A program made the position numbers and the translations under genes. The notes beneath the pieces are model-generated. The model made no database searches, was not told where the DNA came from, and was given only the letters and a program-made list of their open reading frames with translations. 64,000 nt of DNA from Saprospiraceae bacterium UBA7328 (lineage in GTDB: Bacteria; Bacteroidota; Bacteroidia; Chitinophagales; Saprospiraceae), in the NCBI GenBank assembly GCA_002471345.1, contig DKPS01000047.1, forward strand, positions 31,023 to 95,022, read 5' to 3'. Below, piece by piece: positions 54,503-63,098 of the stretch. How positions within the stretch are numbered: the first letter of the stretch is position 1; each line of letters begins with the position of its first letter.

Positions 54503-55357
54503 ATGAAAATATTAAAATCAGTGATAAGTTTATTCCTTCTTTTAATAGCATTTGGGTGTACAAAGGACGGTGGATTAGCCTCAATTGACAATACAGCTAT
54601 AGACCCAGGAAATGATCCCAACTTTTCTATTGTCGCTCATATGGACTCAGGGTTTACTAATTACAATCGCAAAGTAGTTGTGTTTGGGATCGATATATAT
54701 GCAGCTGATCAAGTGGAAAGCAATAAGCTACTTCACGCTGCTAATCTAATGGCTCAGTATTTAGACAATGATGAAGATGGTATCGTGGATAATCAGATTG
54801 TTTTGAACAAGATGAAAGAGAACAAAGCATTCTTATTTATGTGGAAGACAGAAGGCGATTTCCCTTCAGACCTTCTTTCAGACAGAATAGGTCAAGATTT
54901 GGGCAATGATGAGACCATTCCTGAATGGCATGCCAATGGAATGACAGGAAGATTTGATGCTGCCATAGAGGAAGTATGGCATATAATTACACATGCAGGT
55001 TATGCTCAGGCTTATCCTAATGTTTTTGGAGAAAAAGAAGGAACTAACCTTTCGAATGCTATGGACTTAGCACGAGGAGGTCGATTTATATCAGTACCAA
55101 GTCCTTATCCTTCAGAGGCATGGTATACCTATGACGATACTACTTGTGATTATTCTTGTATGGCTGCAGAATACATTTATTGGGCTATGAGCTCTATTTT
55201 AGGAGCTCAATCAAATCGACTAGAAGAGATAAGTCAAGAATGGAAATTGAATACCCATGAAAAAGTACAAAATGAGGATAGTTCCATATATACATTGCTT
55301 ACAGATGTGAGCTATAAATTTCCAAGTGTACTTCCAGATGGTACTTATATGAGGTAA
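54503..55357 (+). CDS. Lipoprotein of unknown function with His/Glu motif and calcium-type loop
   Basis: 284 residues. Lipobox AFGC after MKILKSVISLFLLLI. A DxDxDG loop (DNDEDGIVDN, ~88-97) looks like a calcium site. The strongest block is AAIEEVWHIITHAGYAQAYP (Glu156, Glu157, His160, His164), a histidine/glutamate set reminiscent of metal peptidases but not HExxH. CDYSCMAAEYIYWAMSS follows. I recognise it as a conserved uncharacterised secreted family but cannot give a function. Confidence 0.78.
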   Translation: MKILKSVISLFLLLIAFGCTKDGGLASIDNTAIDPGNDPNFSIVAHMDSGFTNYNRKVVVFGIDIYAADQVESNKLLHAANLMAQYLDNDEDGIVDNQIVLNKMKENKAFLFMWKTEGDFPSDLLSDRIGQDLGNDETIPEWHANGMTGRFDAAIEEVWHIITHAGYAQAYPNVFGEKEGTNLSNAMDLARGGRFISVPSPYPSEAWYTYDDTTCDYSCMAAEYIYWAMSSILGAQSNRLEEISQEWKLNTHEKVQNEDSSIYTLLTDVSYKFPSVLPDGTYMR

Positions 55358-55413
55358 TTCTTTTACTTTTTCCACATTGGGTACAAGAGGATATTGGTAC
55401 TTTGATTCCTTTC

Positions 55414-55435
55414 ATATCGATTCCAATTTCGATAT
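55414..55435. promoter_or_regulatory. Inverted repeat upstream of the monoamine oxidase
   Basis: ATATCGA (55414-55420), 8-nt spacer, TCGATAT (55429-55435): perfect 7-bp arms with operator-like spacing, 37 bp upstream of the oxidase ATG. No T-run, so an operator is more likely than a terminator. Confidence 0.35.
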
Positions 55436-55472
55436 AAATAATTGTAGTTTAACAGGATAAGTAATCTCTTGA

Positions 55473-56834
55473 ATGAAAGATGTAATCATAGTAGGGGCTG
55501 GATTAGCAGGCCTTAATGCTGCACATAGATTGAAGAAAGCAGGACTCTCTGTAATGGTAATTGAAGCTAGAGATAGAGTAGGAGGTAGGAACTTTGCTCA
55601 TCATTTGGCAGATGGTAATATATTAGAAATGGGTGGGCAATGGATAGGCCCTACGCAGACGAGGATGTATGAGCTATGTGAAGAGTTGGGATTAGAAACT
55701 TTTCCCACTTACAATGAGGGTAAAGTCTTAGTATATAATGATGGAAAGAAGTCCCTGATGGGATCAGATAAAGATGCTTTACCCAAATTGAATGTCTTCG
55801 CTCTTTTATCACTTGGTAGAGCAATGAAAAAAGTAGAGCAATTACAGGAAGGGCTCGATCTCGAAAAACCTTGGAATCACCCCAATGCGGAATATCTAGA
55901 TGGAGAGTCCTTAGAATCTTGGGTAAGGAAACATGTGAGATTCAAAGCTGCAAAGGACTATTTTAGATTGGTATCTGAAGCAGTTTTTTCTACAGAGGCT
56001 AAAGACATGTCTATGCTTCATTTCCTCTTTTATCTCAAGTCAGGAGGGGGTATAGAAAGTTTGCTGAATACTGATGAAGGAGCACAAGAGGACAGGATAA
56101 AAGGGGGGACTCAACAGATTAGTATAAAACTAGCAGAACGGCTTGGGAAGGATGTAGTTTTGAACTGCCCAGTTCATAGAATAGAGCAATCTGAAAATAG
56201 TATAAAAATATATTCAGGAATCCAAGTTTGGGAAGGTAAAAAAGGGATAGTAGCTCTTCCTCCTACTCTAGCAGGACGTATTTCATATAATCCACCTCTT
56301 CCAGGAGTAAGAGATCAATTGACACAAAGAATTCCTGCAGGTTCAGTTATAAAAATTCAAGTGGTTTATGAATCTCCTTTTTGGAGGAAACTAGACCTCA
56401 ACGGTCAAGTGGCTAGTTTCACTGGCCCTGTCAAGGTGGTTTTAGACAATTCTCTCCATAATGATTCTAGAGGAGTACTGGTAATGTTTATGGAGGCAAA
56501 TAAAGGAAGACAAGCATCAGAATGGACTGCAAAAGAAAGAGAAGCAAAAACGATAGATTCTTTAGTTAATTTTTTTGGTGAAGAGGCAAAAGGCTATGTA
56601 GAATATATCGAAAAAGATTGGATGAATGAAGAGTTCACTAGAGGATGCTATGGAGGTCATTTTACACCTGGAGTATGGACAGCATTTGGGAAACACCTTC
56701 GAAAGCCTATTGACCACATTCATTGGGCAGGATCAGAAACTTCATCTGTATGGAATGGATATATGGAAGGTGCAGTGAGATCAGGAGAGAGAGCTGCTGA
56801 TGAAATAATACGCCTTTTAAAAGAGTTGATCTGA
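55473..56834 (+). CDS. Flavin monoamine oxidase
   Basis: 453 residues. N-terminal FAD motif VIIVGAGLAGLNAAHRLKKA, then VIEARDRVGGRNF and MGGQWIGPTQ. The C-terminal part has EFTRGCYGGHFTPG: its Cys (~392) sits where MAO-A/B bind FAD covalently, and the following Tyr plus the later WNGYMEGAV Tyr could form the aromatic cage around the amine. It should oxidise a primary amine to the aldehyde with release of ammonia and H2O2. An inverted repeat lies upstream. The dioxygenase-like lipoprotein gene starts 19 bp after the stop. Confidence 0.9.
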   Translation: MKDVIIVGAGLAGLNAAHRLKKAGLSVMVIEARDRVGGRNFAHHLADGNILEMGGQWIGPTQTRMYELCEELGLETFPTYNEGKVLVYNDGKKSLMGSDKDALPKLNVFALLSLGRAMKKVEQLQEGLDLEKPWNHPNAEYLDGESLESWVRKHVRFKAAKDYFRLVSEAVFSTEAKDMSMLHFLFYLKSGGGIESLLNTDEGAQEDRIKGGTQQISIKLAERLGKDVVLNCPVHRIEQSENSIKIYSGIQVWEGKKGIVALPPTLAGRISYNPPLPGVRDQLTQRIPAGSVIKIQVVYESPFWRKLDLNGQVASFTGPVKVVLDNSLHNDSRGVLVMFMEANKGRQASEWTAKEREAKTIDSLVNFFGEEAKGYVEYIEKDWMNEEFTRGCYGGHFTPGVWTAFGKHLRKPIDHIHWAGSETSSVWNGYMEGAVRSGERAADEIIRLLKELI

Positions 56835-56853
56835 GGTAAATGAAGTGAAAATC

Positions 56854-57489
56854 ATGAAAACAAAAGCTTACTATATTGCGGTCGTTTTATTCATTCTATT
56901 AACTTGTTCATGTCAATCCCAACCGAATCTCAAATCGAATAAAATTGTTGGTGGTCCATGTGAGGGATGTGAAGCTGTATATGAGTATGGAAATAAAAGT
57001 CTTAACTCAGTTGACACACTCCCCCAATTTGAGATTTTAGAACCTAAAATCGAGATAAGAGGTACGGTATATCAAAAAGATGGAAAGACTCCAGCAAATG
57101 ATGTCATCGTGTACATTTATCATACAAATCGAAAAGGATTATACGAAAATTTTAATAACGAATCGGGTTGGGGAAAACGACATGGTTCGTTGCGAGGATG
57201 GATAAAGACAGGTAAGACTGGAGAATATACCTTTTACACTTTCAGACCAGTTGCATATCCCAATGGAGGCGAACCAGAACATATCCATTTCACTGTGAAA
57301 GAGCCAAATAGAAATGAATATTTTATTGATGATATAATGTTTGATGATGATCCTTTATTGACTCAATCTGAGCGAAAAAAATTGAAAAAAAGAGCAGGGT
57401 CAGGAATAGTAAGACCTTCTCAGAATAATGGAATATTGATGGTAAAGAGAGATATAATACTGGGATTAAATATTCCTAATTATGAATAG
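56854..57489 (+). CDS. Intradiol ring-cleavage dioxygenase-like lipoprotein
   Basis: 211 residues from the ATG at 56854 (a GTG at 56845 also fits). Lipobox in LLTCSC. The domain begins IVGGPCEGCEAVYEY and continues with an RGTVYQKDGKTPANDVIVYI beta core. Candidate Fe(III) ligands in family order are Tyr97 (GLYENF), Tyr135 (PVAYPNG) and His143/His145 (PEHIHFTV), matching the Tyr, Tyr, His-x-His arrangement of protocatechuate-type dioxygenases. It may open catechol rings outside the cytoplasm. It follows the monoamine oxidase by ~19 bp, probably in an operon. Confidence 0.85.
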   Translation: MKTKAYYIAVVLFILLTCSCQSQPNLKSNKIVGGPCEGCEAVYEYGNKSLNSVDTLPQFEILEPKIEIRGTVYQKDGKTPANDVIVYIYHTNRKGLYENFNNESGWGKRHGSLRGWIKTGKTGEYTFYTFRPVAYPNGGEPEHIHFTVKEPNRNEYFIDDIMFDDDPLLTQSERKKLKKRAGSGIVRPSQNNGILMVKRDIILGLNIPNYE

Positions 57490-57548
57490 AATATTAGATT
57501 GGTCATGACAGGTTTTTAATTCTTGATTGGTCTGCTTATTTTCAGCAT

Positions 57549-58496
57549 ATGAAACCAACTATATTAATCTTTTTAGGCATTCTTTGCTTAAGTTGTGGAA
57601 CTCCAAAAAAATCGGATACTGCATCAGCAAAACCATTAATTGACAAAAGAATAGAAGCAATAACACTTTTAGGTGATACCCTATTCAGTTTACAACCTAC
57701 CAATCTAGGCGCTATTGAAAAATATGAAAAGGCTAAGTCAGATTTCGATGCAGATCCTCAAAACATAGAAAATATAATCTGGTATGGAAGAAGAACAGCA
57801 TATTTAGGAAGGTATCAAGATGCTATTGGGATCTATACAGAAGGTATTAAAATTCATCCTGATAATGCAAGATTATATCGACACAGAGGTCATCGGTATA
57901 TTTCTACAAGGCAGTATGACAATGCGATATCGGATTTCGAAAAAGCTGCTGAATTTATAATTGGAACTCCGAATCAAATTGAGGAAGATGGTATTCCCAA
58001 TGCTCAGAATAAACCTATAAGCTCTTTACATGGTAATATCTACTATCATTTAGCATTAGCTTATTATCTGAAAAATGATCTCACAAATGCAGAGCGTGTC
58101 TTTCAAAAACGGATCACTACTCATCAGAATGATGACAACATAGTATCAGCTGGTCATTGGCATTATATGACACTGAGAAGATTAGGTAAAGAACTAGATG
58201 CTGAGGCAATAATTTCGAATATCGAACCTGAGTTGGAGGTCATAGAGAATATGCATTATCACAATATTTGCTTGTTTTACAAAGGTGAGTTAGAGGAGGG
58301 TGACCTGACCATGACCCATAAGAATGGAAGTATCAATGAAGTCTTTCTCTATGGATTAGGAAATTGGTATTTGTATGAAAAAAAAGATTTAGAAACGGCT
58401 AAAAAGCATTTCACCAAGTTAATAGAAGAAGGGAATAAGGCGTCATTTGCTTATTTGGCAGCTGAGGCAGATTTGGAGCGTGGATTAGTGAATTAG
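57549..58496 (+). CDS. TPR-repeat lipoprotein
   Basis: 315 residues. Lipobox CLSC after MKPTILIFLGIL. TPR units from ~85 to 290: YLGRYQDAIGIYTEGIKIHP, RQYDNAISDFEKAAEF, YYLKNDLTNAERVF and KKDLETAKKHFTKLIEEG. A protein-interaction scaffold in the periplasm or outer membrane. It follows the dioxygenase-like gene by 59 bp and may belong to the same unit; it converges with the DtxR gene with 10 bp between. Confidence 0.85.
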   Translation: MKPTILIFLGILCLSCGTPKKSDTASAKPLIDKRIEAITLLGDTLFSLQPTNLGAIEKYEKAKSDFDADPQNIENIIWYGRRTAYLGRYQDAIGIYTEGIKIHPDNARLYRHRGHRYISTRQYDNAISDFEKAAEFIIGTPNQIEEDGIPNAQNKPISSLHGNIYYHLALAYYLKNDLTNAERVFQKRITTHQNDDNIVSAGHWHYMTLRRLGKELDAEAIISNIEPELEVIENMHYHNICLFYKGELEEGDLTMTHKNGSINEVFLYGLGNWYLYEKKDLETAKKHFTKLIEEGNKASFAYLAAEADLERGLVN

Positions 58497-58506
58497 TTCT
58501 CTTTAC

Positions 58507-59163
58507 TTAGTTCTTTTCTACCATTAAATGCAATGCCACAGAATGGCTTAAGTGAAGATTAGGTTGAGCTGTATAGGTAATGGTCATGGAGTTGTCAAAA
58601 GGTTCTATTTCAGAGACAATAATTTCTGTCCCTAAAGTCAGATTTTTCTTGTTCAAAAAAAGCAATAATTCTGAAGAACTGTCTCTTATGGCTTTAAAAA
58701 TCACCTCAGATTTTTCTGAAACGGTAGTCAGTGGTACATGGTTAGGTTTGCTGATATTTCCATCTTTGTCAGGTATAGGAGAGCCATGTGGATCCACTGT
58801 TGGAAAACCCATAAGTTCATTCATTCTATCAAAGAATTTGTCTGATTTAATATGTTCTAGCTCTTCAGCGATCTCGTGCACTTCTTCCCATCCAAAACCC
58901 ATGATTTGAGCTAAGAACATCTCTGATATTCTGTGCTTTCTGATCACTAATGCAGCGGCCTTTTTTCCTTCAGAAGTGATCTTTAGAGGTTTGTATTTGG
59001 TATATTCTATCCACCCTTTAGATCCTAGTTTTTTCACCATATCGTTTACTGTAGGCTTGCTGACCTGCATAGCCTTACCTAAATCTGTAAGTGTAATCTC
59101 AGAGTCTTTTTCGCTTAGAAAAAACAAAGCTTTGAGATAATTTTCCTTGATGACTGAGGACAT
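58507..59163 (-). CDS. DtxR/MntR-family metal-dependent repressor
   Basis: 218 residues. N-terminal winged HTH (ENYLKALFFLSEKDSEITLT, VSKPTVNDMVKKLGSKGWIE), then the dimerisation/metal domain (RKHRISEMFLAQIMGFGWEE, AEELEHIKSDKFFDRMNELM, FPTVDPHGSPIP) and a C-terminal FeoA/SH3-like domain (TLGTEIIVSEIEPFD). The metal ligands (His, Glu-Glu-x-x-His, Glu) are in the usual places. It binds Fe(II) or Mn(II) and represses uptake genes. A perfect palindrome lies in the 68-bp gap to the divergent TonB receptor. Confidence 0.93.
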   Translation of the reverse strand: MSSVIKENYLKALFFLSEKDSEITLTDLGKAMQVSKPTVNDMVKKLGSKGWIEYTKYKPLKITSEGKKAAALVIRKHRISEMFLAQIMGFGWEEVHEIAEELEHIKSDKFFDRMNELMGFPTVDPHGSPIPDKDGNISKPNHVPLTTVSEKSEVIFKAIRDSSSELLLFLNKKNLTLGTEIIVSEIEPFDNSMTITYTAQPNLHLSHSVALHLMVEKN

Positions 59164-59207
59164 TTCAGTATTCTTTTCACAAATTTAAAGATAATTCTAA
59201 AACTATT

Positions 59208-59223
59208 GTTAGATATATCTAAC
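59208..59223. promoter_or_regulatory. Candidate DtxR-type operator between the repressor and the TonB receptor
   Basis: GTTAGATATATCTAAC is a perfect 16-bp palindrome with the TTAG..CTAA arms typical of DtxR/MntR boxes. It overlaps the putative -7 box of the TonB receptor, so repressor binding would block it and, if it autoregulates, the repressor gene as well. Confidence 0.7.
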
Positions 59224-59227
59224 TTTG
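59220..59227 (+). promoter_or_regulatory. TAnnTTTG promoter box before the TonB receptor
   Basis: TAACTTTG exactly matches the Bacteroidota -7 consensus. Only 4 nt separate it from the ATG at 59232, so the transcript would be leaderless or nearly so. No clear -33 element. On the minus strand CAAATTTA at 59180-59187 is a similar box for the repressor. Confidence 0.45.
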
Positions 59228-59231
59228 TGAC

Positions 59232-61565
59232 ATGAACTACATTTTTCTGACAAGGTTATTTCTTGTTGAATTGTTATTGATCACGCTATCCATTATTTCT
59301 GCTGAGGGACTTTTCGGTCAGGGTGTGATCTCTGGTACTTCTTATGATGAAGAAGGGCCAATAGAGCTTTCAGCGATCGCTATAGACGGTACTCATCTAG
59401 GTGCAATTACAAATATCAAAGGCCTTTATAAAATTAAAAATGTTCCGTATGGGATATATGCAGTCACGGCTTCATTTCTAGGATATGAGTCGGTCATGCA
59501 GAATGTCACCATAGATGAAGATAATACTGAAGTCAATTTAGATTTCCGTTTTACCGAGAAGACACTCATCTTGGATGCTATAGTTGTCTCTGGCACAAAA
59601 ACATTCAAAAGACAGACCAATTCTCCAGTAATAGTAAGTGTACTCAATAGTAAAGCCCTCGACAATGTACAAGCATGTAATCTTTCTGAAGGACTTAAAT
59701 TTCAACCTGGTCTTCGAGTAGAAACAGATTGTCAAACTTGTAACTATACTCAACTTAGAATGAATGGACTAGCAGGTGGGTATTCACAAATATTGGTCAA
59801 TGGTAGACCGATTTTTAGTCCCTTGACTGGCTTGTATGGTATGGAGCAACTTCCTGTGAATATGATAGAGCGTATTGAGGTGATAAGAGGAGGAGGATCT
59901 TCATTATATGGATCGAGTGCTATAGGAGGTACAGTAAATGTTATTACCAAAATACCTAAAAAGAATAGTTATGAGATTAATTATAACTATCAGAATATTA
60001 ATGGACAAACTTCTGATAATCAGCTTATGGCGAATGCAACTATCCTACAGGATAATAAAAATTCAGGGGTTTCATTTTTTCTAAATAGACGTGAAAGAGG
60101 ACTTTATGATCATAATGAAGATAATTTTTCAGAGATTCCTTTAATAGAAAACACCTCTTTAGGTGTTAACGCATTTATTCTGCCTACAGATGACCAGAAA
60201 CTTGAATTTAGTATAAGTCAACTCAATGAATATAGATATGGGGGAGAGATGGTTGACAAAGTTGCTTTTTTGACTCAACAGTCAGAAGAGAGAACCCATA
60301 ATGTCTGGATGGTAAGTGCTGATTATCAAATTAATTTCAATAACAATAAGAGCTCATTCATTTCTTATTTAGCCTGGCAAAATACATCAAGAGATCATTA
60401 TACGGGCATCATCCCAGATGGAGGAATAGAACTACAAAACCATATAGAAAATCCACCTTATGGCATATCAAATGTCACCACTTTTAATGGAGGCATTCAA
60501 ATCAATCACCAAGTCAATAATTTTCTTTCTGGTACAAATGTCTTCACATTAGGAGCTGAATATGTTTATGATGAGGTATTCGACGAAATATCTTCTTACA
60601 ATTATCTAATCGATCAGACTACTAAGGACTTTGGGTTGTTTTTGCAAAGTGATTGGGAGATTGTTCCGTCCATTTCTTTATTATCAGGTGTGAGGATGGA
60701 TAAGCATAACCTAGTGGAGTCTCCTATATTTAGTCCAAGAGCATCCCTGTTGTACAAGTACAAGGACTTTACGCAGTTTAGAATCAACTATGGAGCTGGA
60801 TTTAGAGCTCCTCAATCTTTTGATACGGATCTACACATTGCTTTTGCAGGTGGTGGAATATCTAGGGTAGGTCTTTCTCCCGATTTGGAATCTGAAAAGT
60901 CTCAAAGTATAAGTGCTTCTGTCAATTTTGATAAACCTACCGAACATTTCATTGCAGGATTTACATTAGAGGGATTTTACACAAGACTCAATCATGCATT
61001 TTATCTTGAACCAATAGGAGAAGATGCTTTTGGAGAACTTTTTGAAAAACGTAATGGACAAGGCGCTACTGTACAGGGAGTTACCTTAGAGCTTCGTGCT
61101 AATTTTGATAGGAAAGTCCAGCTAGAAAGTGGAATGACTATCCAATCTAGTAGATTTGATAATGCTGTGCAATATATAGATGAGGTGGAAGGAATAAGAG
61201 AATTTATACGTACACCTGATGAGTATGGCTTTGCGACATTAAGCTTTACACCTAATAAAAGGGTGAATTTAAATTTAAACTATGTCTTTACCGGCCCTAT
61301 GAAAATTCCGCATTTTGGTGGAGCACCAAATCAGCTTAATGATGAGATCATTGTGTCAAATTCATTTACTGAATTAAGTGCCAAGTTTGGCTATATAATA
61401 AATCAAAAAGGATCAGGCCCAAAATTCGAAGTATATACAGGTATAAAGAATATAACCAATTCCTATCAGGACGAATTTGATGTTGGAAAAAATAGAGATA
61501 GTAATTTTGTCTATGGTCCAGGTCAACCTCGTACTTTTTATGTTGGATTTAAAATCCGTAGTTAG
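59232..61565 (+). CDS. TonB-dependent outer-membrane receptor
   Basis: 777 residues. Signal peptide, then a carboxypeptidase-regulatory-like domain (~30-110: GVISGTSYDEEGPIELSAIA), a plug domain (~120-235) with DCQTCNYTQLRMNGL, ILVNGRPIFSPLTG and IERIEVIRGGGSSLYGS-type motifs, and a 22-strand barrel to the C-terminus (FYVGFKIRS). The paired Cys in the plug (DCQTC) characterise a subfamily often annotated as siderophore, heme or metal receptors. Divergence from a DtxR-type repressor with a shared palindrome supports iron or manganese uptake. The start sits directly after the promoter box. Confidence 0.93.
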   Translation: MNYIFLTRLFLVELLLITLSIISAEGLFGQGVISGTSYDEEGPIELSAIAIDGTHLGAITNIKGLYKIKNVPYGIYAVTASFLGYESVMQNVTIDEDNTEVNLDFRFTEKTLILDAIVVSGTKTFKRQTNSPVIVSVLNSKALDNVQACNLSEGLKFQPGLRVETDCQTCNYTQLRMNGLAGGYSQILVNGRPIFSPLTGLYGMEQLPVNMIERIEVIRGGGSSLYGSSAIGGTVNVITKIPKKNSYEINYNYQNINGQTSDNQLMANATILQDNKNSGVSFFLNRRERGLYDHNEDNFSEIPLIENTSLGVNAFILPTDDQKLEFSISQLNEYRYGGEMVDKVAFLTQQSEERTHNVWMVSADYQINFNNNKSSFISYLAWQNTSRDHYTGIIPDGGIELQNHIENPPYGISNVTTFNGGIQINHQVNNFLSGTNVFTLGAEYVYDEVFDEISSYNYLIDQTTKDFGLFLQSDWEIVPSISLLSGVRMDKHNLVESPIFSPRASLLYKYKDFTQFRINYGAGFRAPQSFDTDLHIAFAGGGISRVGLSPDLESEKSQSISASVNFDKPTEHFIAGFTLEGFYTRLNHAFYLEPIGEDAFGELFEKRNGQGATVQGVTLELRANFDRKVQLESGMTIQSSRFDNAVQYIDEVEGIREFIRTPDEYGFATLSFTPNKRVNLNLNYVFTGPMKIPHFGGAPNQLNDEIIVSNSFTELSAKFGYIINQKGSGPKFEVYTGIKNITNSYQDEFDVGKNRDSNFVYGPGQPRTFYVGFKIRS

Positions 61566-61610
61566 TTTATACAGATCTAACTGGTGTTATTAGATTAAAT
61601 AATTGTAGGC

Positions 61611-62936
61611 TTAATCACATTGCATATCTCTTTTTGATATTTCATCATTATTTGGAAAGCAATATCCAGAAAGAATACTCTCAGGAGCGTATCTTTCCAT
61701 GCTATTATCATGTAATGCATTTGTAAGGAAGTCAATCAAGTCTTTTCTTTCAATGTCGTTTAGTTCTCTAGGACTTAGTGCCACCATGAGGTCTGTAACA
61801 TTTGGATTTTCAGACTTAGCTTTCAATTTAAAGTCGACTACTTCTTCTATGCTGTTTTTACTGCTACCATGGAAGAATGTCACATAATCTTTAAGATTAT
61901 AGAGCTGTGGAACTTTGAATTTGAACATGTCTTCTTCTTTACCTGTAAACATCCCGCGGCCTTGTATTCGGGCATCTTCCGCAGAAGTATTTAGACCTCC
62001 TATTTCGTACATATCTTGAGTACCTAAAGCAAAGAAATTCATTGCGCTGAATGAAGGACTATTATGACATGTAATACAACCGGCTTTTCCAAAGAAAATT
62101 AGGGCGCCATTTTTTTGACTTGCCGTCAGAGCCTTTTTATCACCTTTTAGATAGTTTTGAAACGGAGCTTCATTCGTCAATATAGTGCGTAAGTAGGCAC
62201 CCATTGCAAAGCTTGCAGTTTTAGGAGAATACCTTTCCGATATTGGGATGTCTGGAAATGCTCTATCAAACAATTCTGCATATCCAAATTCGTAAAGCAC
62301 CTTATCATTAATCGCCAAACGGTGTAAGTCAAATCCTTCAATATTCTGAGCCTCTAATCCTGCAAATCCTGTATGATTTACTTCTGCAAATCCTGTCCAT
62401 GATTCTTCAGTACCTACATTTTTATCATTCGCCCCAAATGTTCCACTCCAGAGAGTATTGGTGGTATAAGTAACATTCATGACGGTCATTGGCCGGTTTC
62501 CTTGCGCATCAATTTCTGATTCTAGATAAGATGGAGATATGGTCCTATAACTTCCGTTTTCACCAAAACCTATTCCTCCATCAGCAATACCCTGCATTCT
62601 CCCAGGTAAAAAACCTTTTGATGGAACATGACAACTAGAACATGAATAAGTCTCATAGGATTCAACTTTTTGAGACGATTGAGCTAGCCCCGTTTCAAAA
62701 AAAAGCATTTGCCCAAGTTTAATTTTTTCTATAGTTATTTTGTTATGAGGATCTTGATTTGGAAGCGATTCAAAATCATGACTGGATGGCATAATGAAGT
62801 AGTCAATACTACCCGATTTTGACCAGTTTTTAATTGATTCTACTAATGCTCCATCTAGAGGTACGATTATATCCTTGCTGCAAGAGAAAATGAAAAGTAC
62901 TATTACAGATAGGGTTAATAAAAGTTCTTTATTCAT
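61611..62936 (-). CDS. Di-heme cytochrome c peroxidase (MauG-like) lipoprotein
   Basis: 441 residues from the ATG at 62936 (a longer ATG at 62969 also fits, but this one gives the lipobox FIFSC). Two heme sites: CSSCH (~88) and CITCH (~285). Family motifs: LGQMLFFETGLAQSSQ, CHVPSKGFLPG, NRPMTVMNVTYTTNTLWSG, and NGALIFFGKAGCITCH. It reduces H2O2 with electrons from a cytochrome, or acts as a MauG-type oxidase. An inverted repeat lies 27 nt upstream, and a Crp/Fnr regulator is encoded next, suggesting redox control. Confidence 0.9.
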   Translation of the reverse strand: MNKELLLTLSVIVLFIFSCSKDIIVPLDGALVESIKNWSKSGSIDYFIMPSSHDFESLPNQDPHNKITIEKIKLGQMLFFETGLAQSSQKVESYETYSCSSCHVPSKGFLPGRMQGIADGGIGFGENGSYRTISPSYLESEIDAQGNRPMTVMNVTYTTNTLWSGTFGANDKNVGTEESWTGFAEVNHTGFAGLEAQNIEGFDLHRLAINDKVLYEFGYAELFDRAFPDIPISERYSPKTASFAMGAYLRTILTNEAPFQNYLKGDKKALTASQKNGALIFFGKAGCITCHNSPSFSAMNFFALGTQDMYEIGGLNTSAEDARIQGRGMFTGKEEDMFKFKVPQLYNLKDYVTFFHGSSKNSIEEVVDFKLKAKSENPNVTDLMVALSPRELNDIERKDLIDFLTNALHDNSMERYAPESILSGYCFPNNDEISKRDMQCD

Positions 62937-62962
62937 AAGATATATATTGTAATTCAGCAATT

Positions 62963-62990
62963 TACACATTACGATATATTGTAATGTGTA
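62963..62990. promoter_or_regulatory. 10-bp-armed inverted repeat upstream of the peroxidase gene
   Basis: TACACATTAC (62963-62972), 8-nt spacer GATATATT, GTAATGTGTA (62981-62990). This is a perfect 28-bp operator-like repeat located in the likely 5' leader of the peroxidase. A Crp/Fnr-family gene lies immediately upstream and is a candidate binder. Confidence 0.55.
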
Positions 62991-63098
62991 TGAAATAAAT
63001 TATTAACTGTGGTGCAAATCTAGGAAGGTTGTAAAAGAGATTTCATGCTTAACAAAATCAAATAATATGTTATATAGCATGTTTTTATTTTGGTCAGT

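Noticed and set aside
61575..61595. ATCTAA...TTAGAT repeat after the TonB receptor
   Set aside because: Half-sites resemble the DtxR box, but the arms are only 6 bp, the spacer is 9 nt, and it lies between convergent genes, not in a promoter.
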